A stretch of 64,000 nt of DNA from assembly GCA_032027165.1 (NCBI GenBank), contig JAVSMO010000001.1:674948-738947 (forward strand), written 5' to 3'. The notes under the pieces are model-generated. The model saw only the letters and a program-made list of their open reading frames with translations. It was not told the DNA's origin and did not search any database. The first letter of the stretch is position 1, and every line of letters starts with the position of its first letter. Below, in pieces: positions 57,375 through 64,000 of this stretch. A program made the translations under genes and the position numbers. The DNA is from Denitratisoma sp. (GTDB lineage: Bacteria; Pseudomonadota; Gammaproteobacteria; Burkholderiales; Rhodocyclaceae).

Positions 57375-58516
57375 TCCAGTTCCATCAATGCCTCGACCAG
57401 CCGCGCCACCTGCGCCCCGGTGTGGGCGGCGGAGAGCGTGATGCGCAGCCGCGCCGAACCGGCCGGCACGGTGGGCGGGCGGATGCCCGGCACCCAGAGG
57501 CCGCGCTCCCAGAGTTTCGCGGCCACGTCCATGGTCTCGGCATTGCCGCCGATCACCAGCGGCTGGATCGCCGTGTCCGAGGGCAGCAGGGTCCAGCGCT
57601 TCGGCTTGAAGGACTCGCGCAGCTGGGCGATGCGGGCGGCGAGATTGGCGCGGCGCGCGTCGCCCTCCTCGATGAGGTCGATGGCCGTCAGCAGGGCATG
57701 GGCGATGAGCGCCGGCTCGGCGGTGCTGAAGATGTAGGTGCGCGCCTTCTGCAGGATCCACTCGACGGCGTTTTCCGCTCCGGCGACGAAGGCGCCGGCG
57801 CCGCCGGCCGCCTTGCCCAGCGTGCCCATGACGAGCAGGCGCGGCGAGGCGAGATTGAAATGCGCCGCCGACCCGCGCCCCTGCGGGCCGAGCAGGCCGA
57901 AGCCGTGGGCGTCGTCCACCAGCAGCCAGGCCTGGTGGCGCTCGGCCAGTTCAAGAATCTCCGGCAGGGGGGCGAGATCGCCGTCCATGCTGAACACCGC
58001 GTCGGTGACGATCAGCTTGCGCTTCGCCCGCGAGGCGGCCAGCGCGGCGCCGAGCGCCGAGAGGTCGCAGTGCGGATAGACGTTCAGTTCGGCGCGGCTC
58101 AATCGCGCGGCGTCGATCAGCGAGGCGTGGTTGAGGCGGTCGGAAAAGATCGCGTCGCCGCGGCCGACGAGGGCCGGCAGCGTGCCGAGGTTGGCGAGGT
58201 AGCCGGTGGAGAACAGCAGCGCCCGCTCGAAGCCGCAGAATTCGGCGAGGCGTTTCTCGAGGGCCGCGTGCGGCGCCTGGTGGCCGCAGACCAACGGCGA
58301 GGCGCCCGAACCGAGGCCGTAGCGGCGCGCGCCTTCCTGCGCCGCCGCGGCGAGCGCCGGGTCGCCGGCCAGGCCGAGGTAGTCGTTGCTGCAGAAGGCC
58401 AGCATCGGCCGGCCGTCGACGACCAGTTCGGGCGCGCAGGGCGAATCGACGACGCGCCGCCGACGCCGCAGCGCCTGCGCGTCGAGCGCGGCGAGTTCGT
58501 CCGTAAAGTCAGTCAC
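57371..58516 (-). CDS. bioF: 8-amino-7-oxononanoate synthase
   Basis: The 381-residue PLP enzyme condenses pimeloyl-ACP with alanine. It has [53 protein letters not shown] and PLP lysine in [18 protein letters not shown]. The start is a GTG at 58516 overlapping the bioA stop as GTGA; this GTG and the next codons lie inside a copy of the 24-bp motif (VTDFTDEL). Confidence 0.95.
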   Translation of the reverse strand: MTDFTDELAALDAQALRRRRRVVDSPCAPELVVDGRPMLAFCSNDYLGLAGDPALAAAAQEGARRYGLGSGASPLVCGHQAPHAALEKRLAEFCGFERALLFSTGYLANLGTLPALVGRGDAIFSDRLNHASLIDAARLSRAELNVYPHCDLSALGAALAASRAKRKLIVTDAVFSMDGDLAPLPEILELAERHQAWLLVDDAHGFGLLGPQGRGSAAHFNLASPRLLVMGTLGKAAGGAGAFVAGAENAVEWILQKARTYIFSTAEPALIAHALLTAIDLIEEGDARRANLAARIAQLRESFKPKRWTLLPSDTAIQPLVIGGNAETMDVAAKLWERGLWVPGIRPPTVPAGSARLRITLSAAHTGAQVARLVEALMELE

Positions 58517-58528
58517 GGCAATACGGCG
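58505..58528 (-). repeat. 24-bp bipartite motif, copy 15 (exact), spanning the bioA/bioF junction
   Basis: AAAGTCAG (58505-58512), ten bases, ACGGCG (58523-58528). It contains both the bioF GTG start and the bioA stop. Confidence 0.9.
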
Positions 58529-59829
58529 TCGAGTGCGCCAATCGTTCCGGAAATCAGCAAGTCGATCTCCTCGCTGCCGAGGATGTAGGGCGGCATGAAG
58601 TACACCGTGTTGCCGAGCGGGCGCAGCAGCAGTCCGCGTTCCATCGCTGCCTGGTGGAAGCGCCGCGCGAAAAGGGGATCGTCGGTCTGTGCGTCGAAGG
58701 CCCAGATCATGCCGGTGTGGCGGAAGTGGCGCAGGCGCGGATCGGCGGCGAGCGCCGCCGCCGCCGCGTCGATCTGCGCGGCGAGGCGGCGGTTGGCGTC
58801 GATGACCCCGTCCTCCTCGAAGATGGACAGTGTCGCCAGCGCGGCGCGGCAGGCGAGCGGGTTGCCGGTGTAGGAGTGCGAATGCAGGAAGCCGCGCGCC
58901 GTGCTGTCGTCCCAGAAGGCGGCATAGACGGCGTCCGTCGTCAGCACCACCGAGAGCGGCAGGGTGCCGCCGGTGATGCCCTTCGACAGGCAGAGGAAGT
59001 CCGGCGCGATCTCCGCCTGCTCGTGCGCAAAGAAGCTGCCGCTGCGGCCGCAGCCGACGGCGATCTCGTCGGCGATGAGGTGCACGCCGTAGTGATCGCA
59101 CAGGTTGCGGGCACGGCGCAGGTATTCCGGGTCGTGCATGGCCATGCCGGTGGCGCACTGCACCAGCGGCTCGACGATGAGGGCTGCGACTTCGGCGTGG
59201 TTCTCGGCGAGGTAGGCTTCCAGCGCGACGGCCGCCGCTACCGCCGCGTCGCGCGGCGTCTGTCCTTCGCCGGCGAGGCGCCCGTCGGGACTGGGCACGG
59301 TGTCGCAGGCGCGCAGCAGCGGCGCGTAGGCGTCGCGGAAGAGGGCGACGTCGGTCACCGCCAGGGCGCCGAGCGTCTCGCCGTGGTAGCTGCCGGCGAG
59401 GCTGAGGAAGCGGTTCTTGCCGGGCTGTCCCGTGTTGCGCCAGAAGTGGAAGCTCATCTTCAGGGCAATCTCGACGGCCGAGGCGCCGTCGGAGGCGTAG
59501 AAGCAATGGCCCAGTTCGTGGCCGGTCAGCGCCGAGAGCTTCTCGGAGAGCGCCACCACCGGCTCGTGGGTGAAGCCGGCCAGCATGACGTGGTCGAGCG
59601 TGTCGAGCTGTTCGCGCAGCGCTGCCGTGATGCGCGGGTTGGCGTGGCCGAACAGGTTCGTCCACCAGGAGCTGATGGCGTCGAGGAAGCGGTGGCCGTC
59701 CATGTCCTCCAGCCAGGGTCCCTGCGCGCGGCGGATCGGCGTGAGCGGCAGGGTCTCGTGCAGCTTCATCTGGGTGCACGGGTGCCAGACGGCGTCGAGG
59801 CTGCGGCGGAGGAGGTCGTCGTTGTTCAT
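58513..59829 (-). CDS. bioA: Adenosylmethionine-8-amino-7-oxononanoate aminotransferase
   Basis: The 438-residue class III aminotransferase uses SAM as amino donor to form DAPA. It has [77 protein letters not shown] and PLP lysine in [15 protein letters not shown]. It heads the bioA-bioF-bioD order; bioB and bioC are not in the window. It diverges from the 3-hydroxybutyryl-CoA dehydrogenase gene; no BirA-type operator is visible in the 145-base gap. Confidence 0.96.
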   Translation of the reverse strand: MNNDDLLRRSLDAVWHPCTQMKLHETLPLTPIRRAQGPWLEDMDGHRFLDAISSWWTNLFGHANPRITAALREQLDTLDHVMLAGFTHEPVVALSEKLSALTGHELGHCFYASDGASAVEIALKMSFHFWRNTGQPGKNRFLSLAGSYHGETLGALAVTDVALFRDAYAPLLRACDTVPSPDGRLAGEGQTPRDAAVAAAVALEAYLAENHAEVAALIVEPLVQCATGMAMHDPEYLRRARNLCDHYGVHLIADEIAVGCGRSGSFFAHEQAEIAPDFLCLSKGITGGTLPLSVVLTTDAVYAAFWDDSTARGFLHSHSYTGNPLACRAALATLSIFEEDGVIDANRRLAAQIDAAAAALAADPRLRHFRHTGMIWAFDAQTDDPLFARRFHQAAMERGLLLRPLGNTVYFMPPYILGSEEIDLLISGTIGALDAVLP

Positions 59830-59974
59830 GGGGGCGGCAGGCGTGAATCGCGATTTTACGCGACGGCACGGCGCACGGTGTAATCGCGACGACAAAATCC
59901 CCGCCCGACTCCGGTACACTAGCGGGCTGTGCGGGGCGCCGGGAGACGCCGCCGCGAACTTCGAGAGGATGAAT

Positions 59975-60826
59975 ATGGCTTTCAGGAAAATCGGCGTCGT
60001 CGGCGCCGGCACCATGGGCAACGGCATCGCCCAGGCTTTCGCCCAGGCGGGCTTCGACGTGGTCATGAGCGACGTGGCGCAGGCCGCGCTCGACCGCGCC
60101 ATGAATACCATCTCCGGCAGCTACGACCGCCTCATCAAGAAGGAGAAGATGACGGCGGAGCAGAAGGCCGCGGCGCTGGGCCGCATCAAGACGGCGACGG
60201 ATCTCGCCGCCCTGAAGGATGCGGACCTCATCATCGAGGCCGCCACCGAGAACCTCGAGCTGAAGCTGAAGATCTTCAAACAGCTCGACGAGCTGGCGAA
60301 GGCCGACGCCGTCATCGCCAGCAATACCTCGTCGATCTCCATCACCAGGCTCGCGGCGTCGACGAAGCGCGCCGACAAGGTGATCGGCATGCACTTCTTC
60401 AACCCGGTGCCGCTGATGGCGCTGGTCGAGCTGATCCGCGGCCTGCAGACCTCGGACGCCACCTACGCGGCGGTCGAGGAAGTCTCGAAAGCCGTCGGCA
60501 AGACGCCGGTGCAGGTGAGGAACAGCCCGGGCTTCGTGGTGAACCGCATGCTCTGCCCGATGATCAACGAGGCGATCTTCGCGCTGGGCGAGGGGCTCGC
60601 CACCGCCGCCCAGATCGACGAGGCGATGAAGCTCGGCGCCAACCACCCGATCGGCCCGCTCGCCCTGTGCGACTTGATCGGCCTCGACGTGCAGCTGGCG
60701 GTGATGAACGTGCTGTTCGAGGGCTTCAAGGACCCGAAGTACCGTCCAGCACCGCTGCTGGTCGAGATGGTCGAGGCCGGCTACCTCGGCCGCAAGACAG
60801 GCAAGGGCTTCTTCACCTACGCCTGA
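59975..60826 (+). CDS. 3-hydroxybutyryl-CoA dehydrogenase
   Basis: The 283-residue soluble enzyme has the NAD motif [21 protein letters not shown], catalytic His in [15 protein letters not shown], Asn in [19 protein letters not shown] and the C-terminal [20 protein letters not shown]. It interconverts 3-hydroxybutyryl-CoA and acetoacetyl-CoA in fatty-acid or polyhydroxybutyrate metabolism. CGAGAGG is well placed for the ATG at 59975; an ATG two codons earlier overlaps that site. A TACACT element at 59915-59920 may be its -10. Confidence 0.95.
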   Translation: MAFRKIGVVGAGTMGNGIAQAFAQAGFDVVMSDVAQAALDRAMNTISGSYDRLIKKEKMTAEQKAAALGRIKTATDLAALKDADLIIEAATENLELKLKIFKQLDELAKADAVIASNTSSISITRLAASTKRADKVIGMHFFNPVPLMALVELIRGLQTSDATYAAVEEVSKAVGKTPVQVRNSPGFVVNRMLCPMINEAIFALGEGLATAAQIDEAMKLGANHPIGPLALCDLIGLDVQLAVMNVLFEGFKDPKYRPAPLLVEMVEAGYLGRKTGKGFFTYA

Positions 60827-60838
60827 TTGTCACCTTGG

Positions 60839-60861
60839 CCCTCTCCCCGGCGGGGAGGGGG
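60839..60861 (+). promoter_or_regulatory. Hairpin covering the dusC ribosome-binding site
   Basis: CCCTCTCCCC (60839-60848) pairs with GGGGAGGGGG (60852-60861) with one G-T pair and a three-base loop. The right arm is the GGAGGGGG Shine-Dalgarno of dusC. It may also act as the 3' end of the upstream transcript. Confidence 0.5.
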
Positions 60862-60869
60862 CAAACCCC

Positions 60870-61886
60870 ATGTCCCGCCTCATCCTCGCCCCCATGGAGG
60901 GCCTCGCCGACGAGATCCTGCGCGGCGTGCTGACGCGCGCCGGGCGCTACGACTGGTGCGTCACCGAGTTCGTGCGCGTCACCGGCACCCTGCTGCCGAG
61001 GAAGTGCTTCACCCGCGTCAGCCCGGAGCTGCTCGAAGGTGCACGCACCGCCGCCGGCACGCCGGTGCGGGTGCAGCTGATGGGCTCCGACCCCGCCTGC
61101 CTCGCCGAGAACGCGGCGCGCCTGGCCGAACTCGCGCCGGCCGGCATCGACCTCAACTTCGGCTGCCCGGCGCCGCTGGTGAACCGCCATCGCGGCGGCG
61201 CGGCGCTGCTCGACGAGCCGGAGCTGCTCCACCGCATCGCCGCTGCGGTGCGGTCCGCCGTGCCGCCGGGACTGACTGTCAGCGCCAAGATGCGCCTCGG
61301 CAACGACGACACGGCGCTCGCCCTCGACTGCGCGCGGGCGCTGGAAGCCGGCGGCGCGCAGGAGCTGGTGGTGCATGCCCGCACCAGGGCCGACGGCTAC
61401 CGGCCGCAGGTGCGCTGGGAGTGGGTGGCGCGCATCCGCGAGGCGGTGGCGCTGCCGGTGATCGCCAACGGCGAGGTATGGGACGTCGCCGGCTGGCGCG
61501 CCATCCGCGCCGCGACCGGCTGCGAAGACGTCATGCTCGGCCGCGGCGCGGTGGCCGATCCGTTTCTCGCCGGGCGAATTCGCGGCCTGCGCCCGGAGCA
61601 ACCGGACGCATCCGACTGGCGCGAATTGCAGCCGGTTCTCGCCGACTTCTGGACGCAGGTGCAAGCGAAGGTGGCGCCGCGCCATGCCCCGGGTCGGCTC
61701 AAGCAGTGGCTCGGCCTGCTGCGGCGGAACTACGCAGGGGCGGAAGCGCTCTGGCGCCGCGTGCGCGAGACGAACGACGTGATGGAAATCGGCCGCGTCC
61801 TAGCGGCCGAGCGAGAGGGCAGGGTCGAAGCGGCCGGCCACCGTCGGGCTCTGCGCGTTGAGGGTCTCGCGGCGCACGTGCTCTGA
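60870..61886 (+). CDS. dusC: tRNA-dihydrouridine synthase, DusC type
   Basis: The 338-residue FMN enzyme reduces uridine in tRNA. Family features are [115 protein letters not shown] and the phosphate loop [25 protein letters not shown]. The DusC-like N terminus suggests U16. The 3' end overlaps the convergent caspase-like gene by 87 bases. One near-exact motif copy (61256) is read as AVPPGLTV. Confidence 0.94.
   Translation: MSRLILAPMEGLADEILRGVLTRAGRYDWCVTEFVRVTGTLLPRKCFTRVSPELLEGARTAAGTPVRVQLMGSDPACLAENAARLAELAPAGIDLNFGCPAPLVNRHRGGAALLDEPELLHRIAAAVRSAVPPGLTVSAKMRLGNDDTALALDCARALEAGGAQELVVHARTRADGYRPQVRWEWVARIREAVALPVIANGEVWDVAGWRAIRAATGCEDVMLGRGAVADPFLAGRIRGLRPEQPDASDWRELQPVLADFWTQVQAKVAPRHAPGRLKQWLGLLRRNYAGAEALWRRVRETNDVMEIGRVLAAEREGRVEAAGHRRALRVEGLAAHVL
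61256..61279 (+). repeat. 24-bp bipartite motif, copy 16 (one mismatch)
   Basis: CGCCGT (61256-61261), ten bases, CTGACTGT (one mismatch). It is in sense orientation inside dusC. Confidence 0.75.
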
Positions 61887-63236
61887 GAGGTAGGGGATCA
61901 GCTCGCCGAGGGTGACGCGGCTGTCCCGGTTGTAGTCCGCCTCGCCCTTGAGGCCTTCCAGAAGGTAATGCGTGAACACGCCGTGGCCGCCGCCGAACTT
62001 GGCGCTCTCGGCCGAGAGCTGGCGATCGTCCGAGGCGGAGATCACGGCGATGCCGGCGCCGACGCTGGCGAGGTTCTGCAAACCCGAGGAGATGCGGTTG
62101 GGCTGGACGTCGCCCAGCGCACGCCGCGCCACGTCGAAGGTGGCGCCGACGCCGCCGGAATGGCAGGCGTCGGCCAGCACCACCACGCGCCGCGCCTTGA
62201 TGAAGCGCTTCAGTGCCGTCTCCACGTCCCACATCGGAAAGCCCGTCGACGCGATGGCGTCGTAGCGCGTGTCGTAGGGCAGCAGGTAGAGGTTCTGCGG
62301 CGTGTCGGGCGAGTCCGGCGAACCGTGGCCGGCGAAGTAGATCACCACCACGTCCTCCTCGATGGTCTGGCGCAGCCAGGTGTACAGCGCCTCCTTGATG
62401 GCGGCGGCGGTGGCGTCGCGGTCGAGCAGCAGCTTCACGCGCGAGGGCGCATAGCGGCCGCCCGTCGGCGACACCAGCCAGTCGTGCAGGGCGCGGGCGT
62501 CCTTGGCGGCATAGCGCAGGGCGGGGATGCGGCTGTCGGCATAGGCCGAGACGCCGATCACCACCGCCCAGTGCTGGGTGCTGGCCGAAGACAGGGGCGG
62601 CAGGGGCGCGGCGGGCGCCGCCGCGCCGTTCTGGCGAGCGGATGCCGGGGGTGCCGCGGCTATGGGAGGGGCAGGAGGCGCCGGCGGCGCGGCGAGGGCG
62701 ACCTTCGCCGTGACGGTGCCGGAATTGTCGTTGGTGAGGCCCTTCGGGTCGTTGCTGCGCAGGTAGAGGGTACCGTCGCGCTCGGCCTCGAACTCGAGCG
62801 ATTCGCCGATGGCGAAAGGCCGTCCGTCCTGGCCGATCTTGCCGAGCAGGGTGCCGATCTGGTGCTGCGGCAGGATGAAGGGCGGGATGAAGGAGAAGCA
62901 CAGCGGCGTGTTCGATCCCACCCCGCTCGGGCCGGAGCGTTGGCAGAAGCCGCCCATGTGCCATTCGCCGCTGGCGGTGATGCGGTACTTGACGCCCTTG
63001 CGCAGGCGCACGCCGGAACTGGTCCACTCGTTCTTGGCCGGCAGGGTCGCCGTCACCGCCTCGGCGCCGGACTCGGCAATGTCTTTCGGCGGCTCCGCCG
63101 ATTCGACATGATCGGGAATCTCCGGCTGCTTCGGCAGGCCGAATTGATCCGTGTCCTGGGCGAGCGCCGCGCCGCACAGGGCGAACGCCGCCAGCAGGGC
63201 AAGGGAGAAGGATCGGCAAATGCGGGCGGATGGCAT
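61800..63236 (-). CDS. Exported caspase-like (metacaspase, C14) protein with EF-hand loop
   Basis: The 478-residue protein has a signal peptide ([21 protein letters not shown], cut near residue 26), a beta-rich domain (about 70-180; [18 protein letters not shown]), a Pro/Ala linker (181-215) and a caspase domain (about 220-430). The catalytic dyad is His304 in [14 protein letters not shown] and Cys359 in [13 protein letters not shown]. Residues 434-445 ([12 protein letters not shown]) match the twelve-residue EF-hand loop, so calcium may bind. It is likely periplasmic or secreted; the substrate is unknown. It converges on dusC with an 87-base overlap. Confidence 0.85.
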   Translation of the reverse strand: MPSARICRSFSLALLAAFALCGAALAQDTDQFGLPKQPEIPDHVESAEPPKDIAESGAEAVTATLPAKNEWTSSGVRLRKGVKYRITASGEWHMGGFCQRSGPSGVGSNTPLCFSFIPPFILPQHQIGTLLGKIGQDGRPFAIGESLEFEAERDGTLYLRSNDPKGLTNDNSGTVTAKVALAAPPAPPAPPIAAAPPASARQNGAAAPAAPLPPLSSASTQHWAVVIGVSAYADSRIPALRYAAKDARALHDWLVSPTGGRYAPSRVKLLLDRDATAAAIKEALYTWLRQTIEEDVVVIYFAGHGSPDSPDTPQNLYLLPYDTRYDAIASTGFPMWDVETALKRFIKARRVVVLADACHSGGVGATFDVARRALGDVQPNRISSGLQNLASVGAGIAVISASDDRQLSAESAKFGGGHGVFTHYLLEGLKGEADYNRDSRVTLGELIPYLSEHVRRETLNAQSPTVAGRFDPALSLGR

Positions 63237-63283
63237 GGCGGTGCGGATTGATCGGGCTTGATTTTGAATTATAGTCCCGACCG

Positions 63284-63598
63284 ATGACGAACCCCTGCAC
63301 CGCCTGCGGCGCCTGCTGCGCCGCCTACCGCGTCGACTTCCACCGCCTCGACCTCGACACCGCGCCGGGCGGCGCCGTGCCGGCAGGACTGACTTTTCCG
63401 CTGACGGCGAACCTGGTGCGGATGCGCGGCAGCGACGACTTTCCGCCGCGCTGCGTGGCGCTCGAGGGTGAGATCGGCCGCTCGGTGCGATGCGGAATCT
63501 ATGAACGCCGGCCGGGGCCCTGCCAGGAATTGGAGCCCGGCTCGGACGCCTGCAACCGGGCGCGGCGAAAACACGGCCTGCCGCCGCTGGCGTATTGA
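63284..63598 (+). CDS. YkgJ-family cysteine-cluster protein
   Basis: The 104-residue protein has the metal-binding cysteine cluster TNPCTACGACCAAYRVDF, then PPRCVALEGEIGRSVRCGIYE and RPGPCQELEPGSDACNRAR, the YkgJ/CxxCxxCC pattern thought to bind zinc or iron-sulfur. The function is unknown. It diverges from the caspase-like gene over 47 bases. A motif copy at 63373 is read as GAVPAGLTFPL. Confidence 0.88.
   Translation: MTNPCTACGACCAAYRVDFHRLDLDTAPGGAVPAGLTFPLTANLVRMRGSDDFPPRCVALEGEIGRSVRCGIYERRPGPCQELEPGSDACNRARRKHGLPPLAY
63373..63396 (+). repeat. 24-bp bipartite motif, copy 17 (exact)
   Basis: CGCCGT (63373-63378), ten bases, CTGACTTT (63389-63396). It is in sense orientation in the YkgJ-type gene. 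Confidence 0.9.
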
Positions 63599-63602
63599 GC
63601 GC

Positions 63603-64000
<398 letters not shown>

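Noticed and set aside
59830..59974. BirA operator between bioA and the dehydrogenase gene
   Set aside because: No TTGTAAACC/GGTTTACAA-type inverted repeat is present in the gap.
57371..60646. A very long minus-strand open frame of about 1090 codons across bioF, bioA and the start of the next gene
   Set aside because: Only its last 381 codons are bioF. The rest is antiphase to bioA and antisense to the dehydrogenase gene, Arg/Ala/His-rich without any domain, a product of high G+C.

Overview
The window is GC-rich (roughly two thirds G+C), densely packed chromosomal DNA from a Gram-negative bacterium. The best fit is a betaproteobacterium close to the Rhodocyclales. Reasons are the gene content (AlaA-type aminotransferase, DUF2863-like protein, BolA/YciI/YciB block, NosL/SCO1 copper genes, separate hom-thrC) and the long antisense open frames that high G+C produces. 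I see no rRNA, tRNA, CRISPR array, insertion sequence or prophage, and no gene-free stretch above 300 bases. Genus-level placement is inference only.

Layout. 1-2373 (minus): PhoH/PIN protein (cut by the left edge), Bcp peroxiredoxin, an ArnD-like protein without its catalytic residues, and an Mth938-like protein. 2458-6491 (plus): alaA, hom, thrC. 6522-7599 (minus): a 45-residue membrane protein and nadC. 7650-9134 (plus): FMN-binding glutamate-synthase-like protein. 9113-13683 (minus): YffB-like reductase, Hsp33, EamA transporter, NnrD/E fusion, second EamA transporter, tightly coupled. 13835-14116 (plus): small Ala/Thr/Pro/Lys-rich exported protein. 14173-18178 (minus): spermidine-synthase-like protein, Tex, CnoX-type thioredoxin. 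18283-22203 (plus): purL.

22207-31848 (minus) is a run of 13 genes for copper and thiol handling in the cell envelope: SCO1, a small anchored protein, an ABC permease/ATPase pair, a polytopic protein with CC and CPFC motifs, TlpA, a Cys-rich metal-binding protein, a Met-rich membrane protein, an HMA-like protein, a Cu+ P-type ATPase, a SafE-like membrane protein and two NosL-type proteins. It looks like an assembly line for a copper enzyme of respiration (oxidase or nitrous-oxide reductase).

31936-39408 holds a Ser/Thr kinase, a parvulin, bolA, yciI, yciB, msrB, an MFS transporter, a repeat-containing membrane protein and an orphan histidine kinase. 39606-47550 is a catabolic-looking island: an IclR regulator with an SDR, divergent from an operon of two thiamine-diphosphate enzymes (the first Xsc-like), a bile-acid/sodium-symporter-family transporter, an epimerase-like protein and another SDR. 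47551-57374 mixes housekeeping and accessory genes (DUF2863-like, MarR, rhlE, recQ, a PIN protein, an LhgO-like oxidoreductase, DUF302). 56727-59829 (minus) is bioA-bioF-bioD. 59975-64000 holds a 3-hydroxybutyryl-CoA dehydrogenase, dusC, a secreted caspase-like protein with an EF-hand loop, a YkgJ-type protein and a diguanylate cyclase (cut by the right edge).

The most striking signal is not a gene. A bipartite 24-bp motif, CGCCGT-N10-CTGACTTT, occurs 13 times exactly and 4 more times with one or two mismatches. The copies lie on both strands, inside and between unrelated genes, about one per 4 kb. In coding copies it forces rare Thr ACT and often Phe TTT codons, nearly always in one reading frame, so it appears to be maintained at the DNA level. 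It behaves like a DNA-uptake-type or chromosome-organising sequence that I do not recognise.
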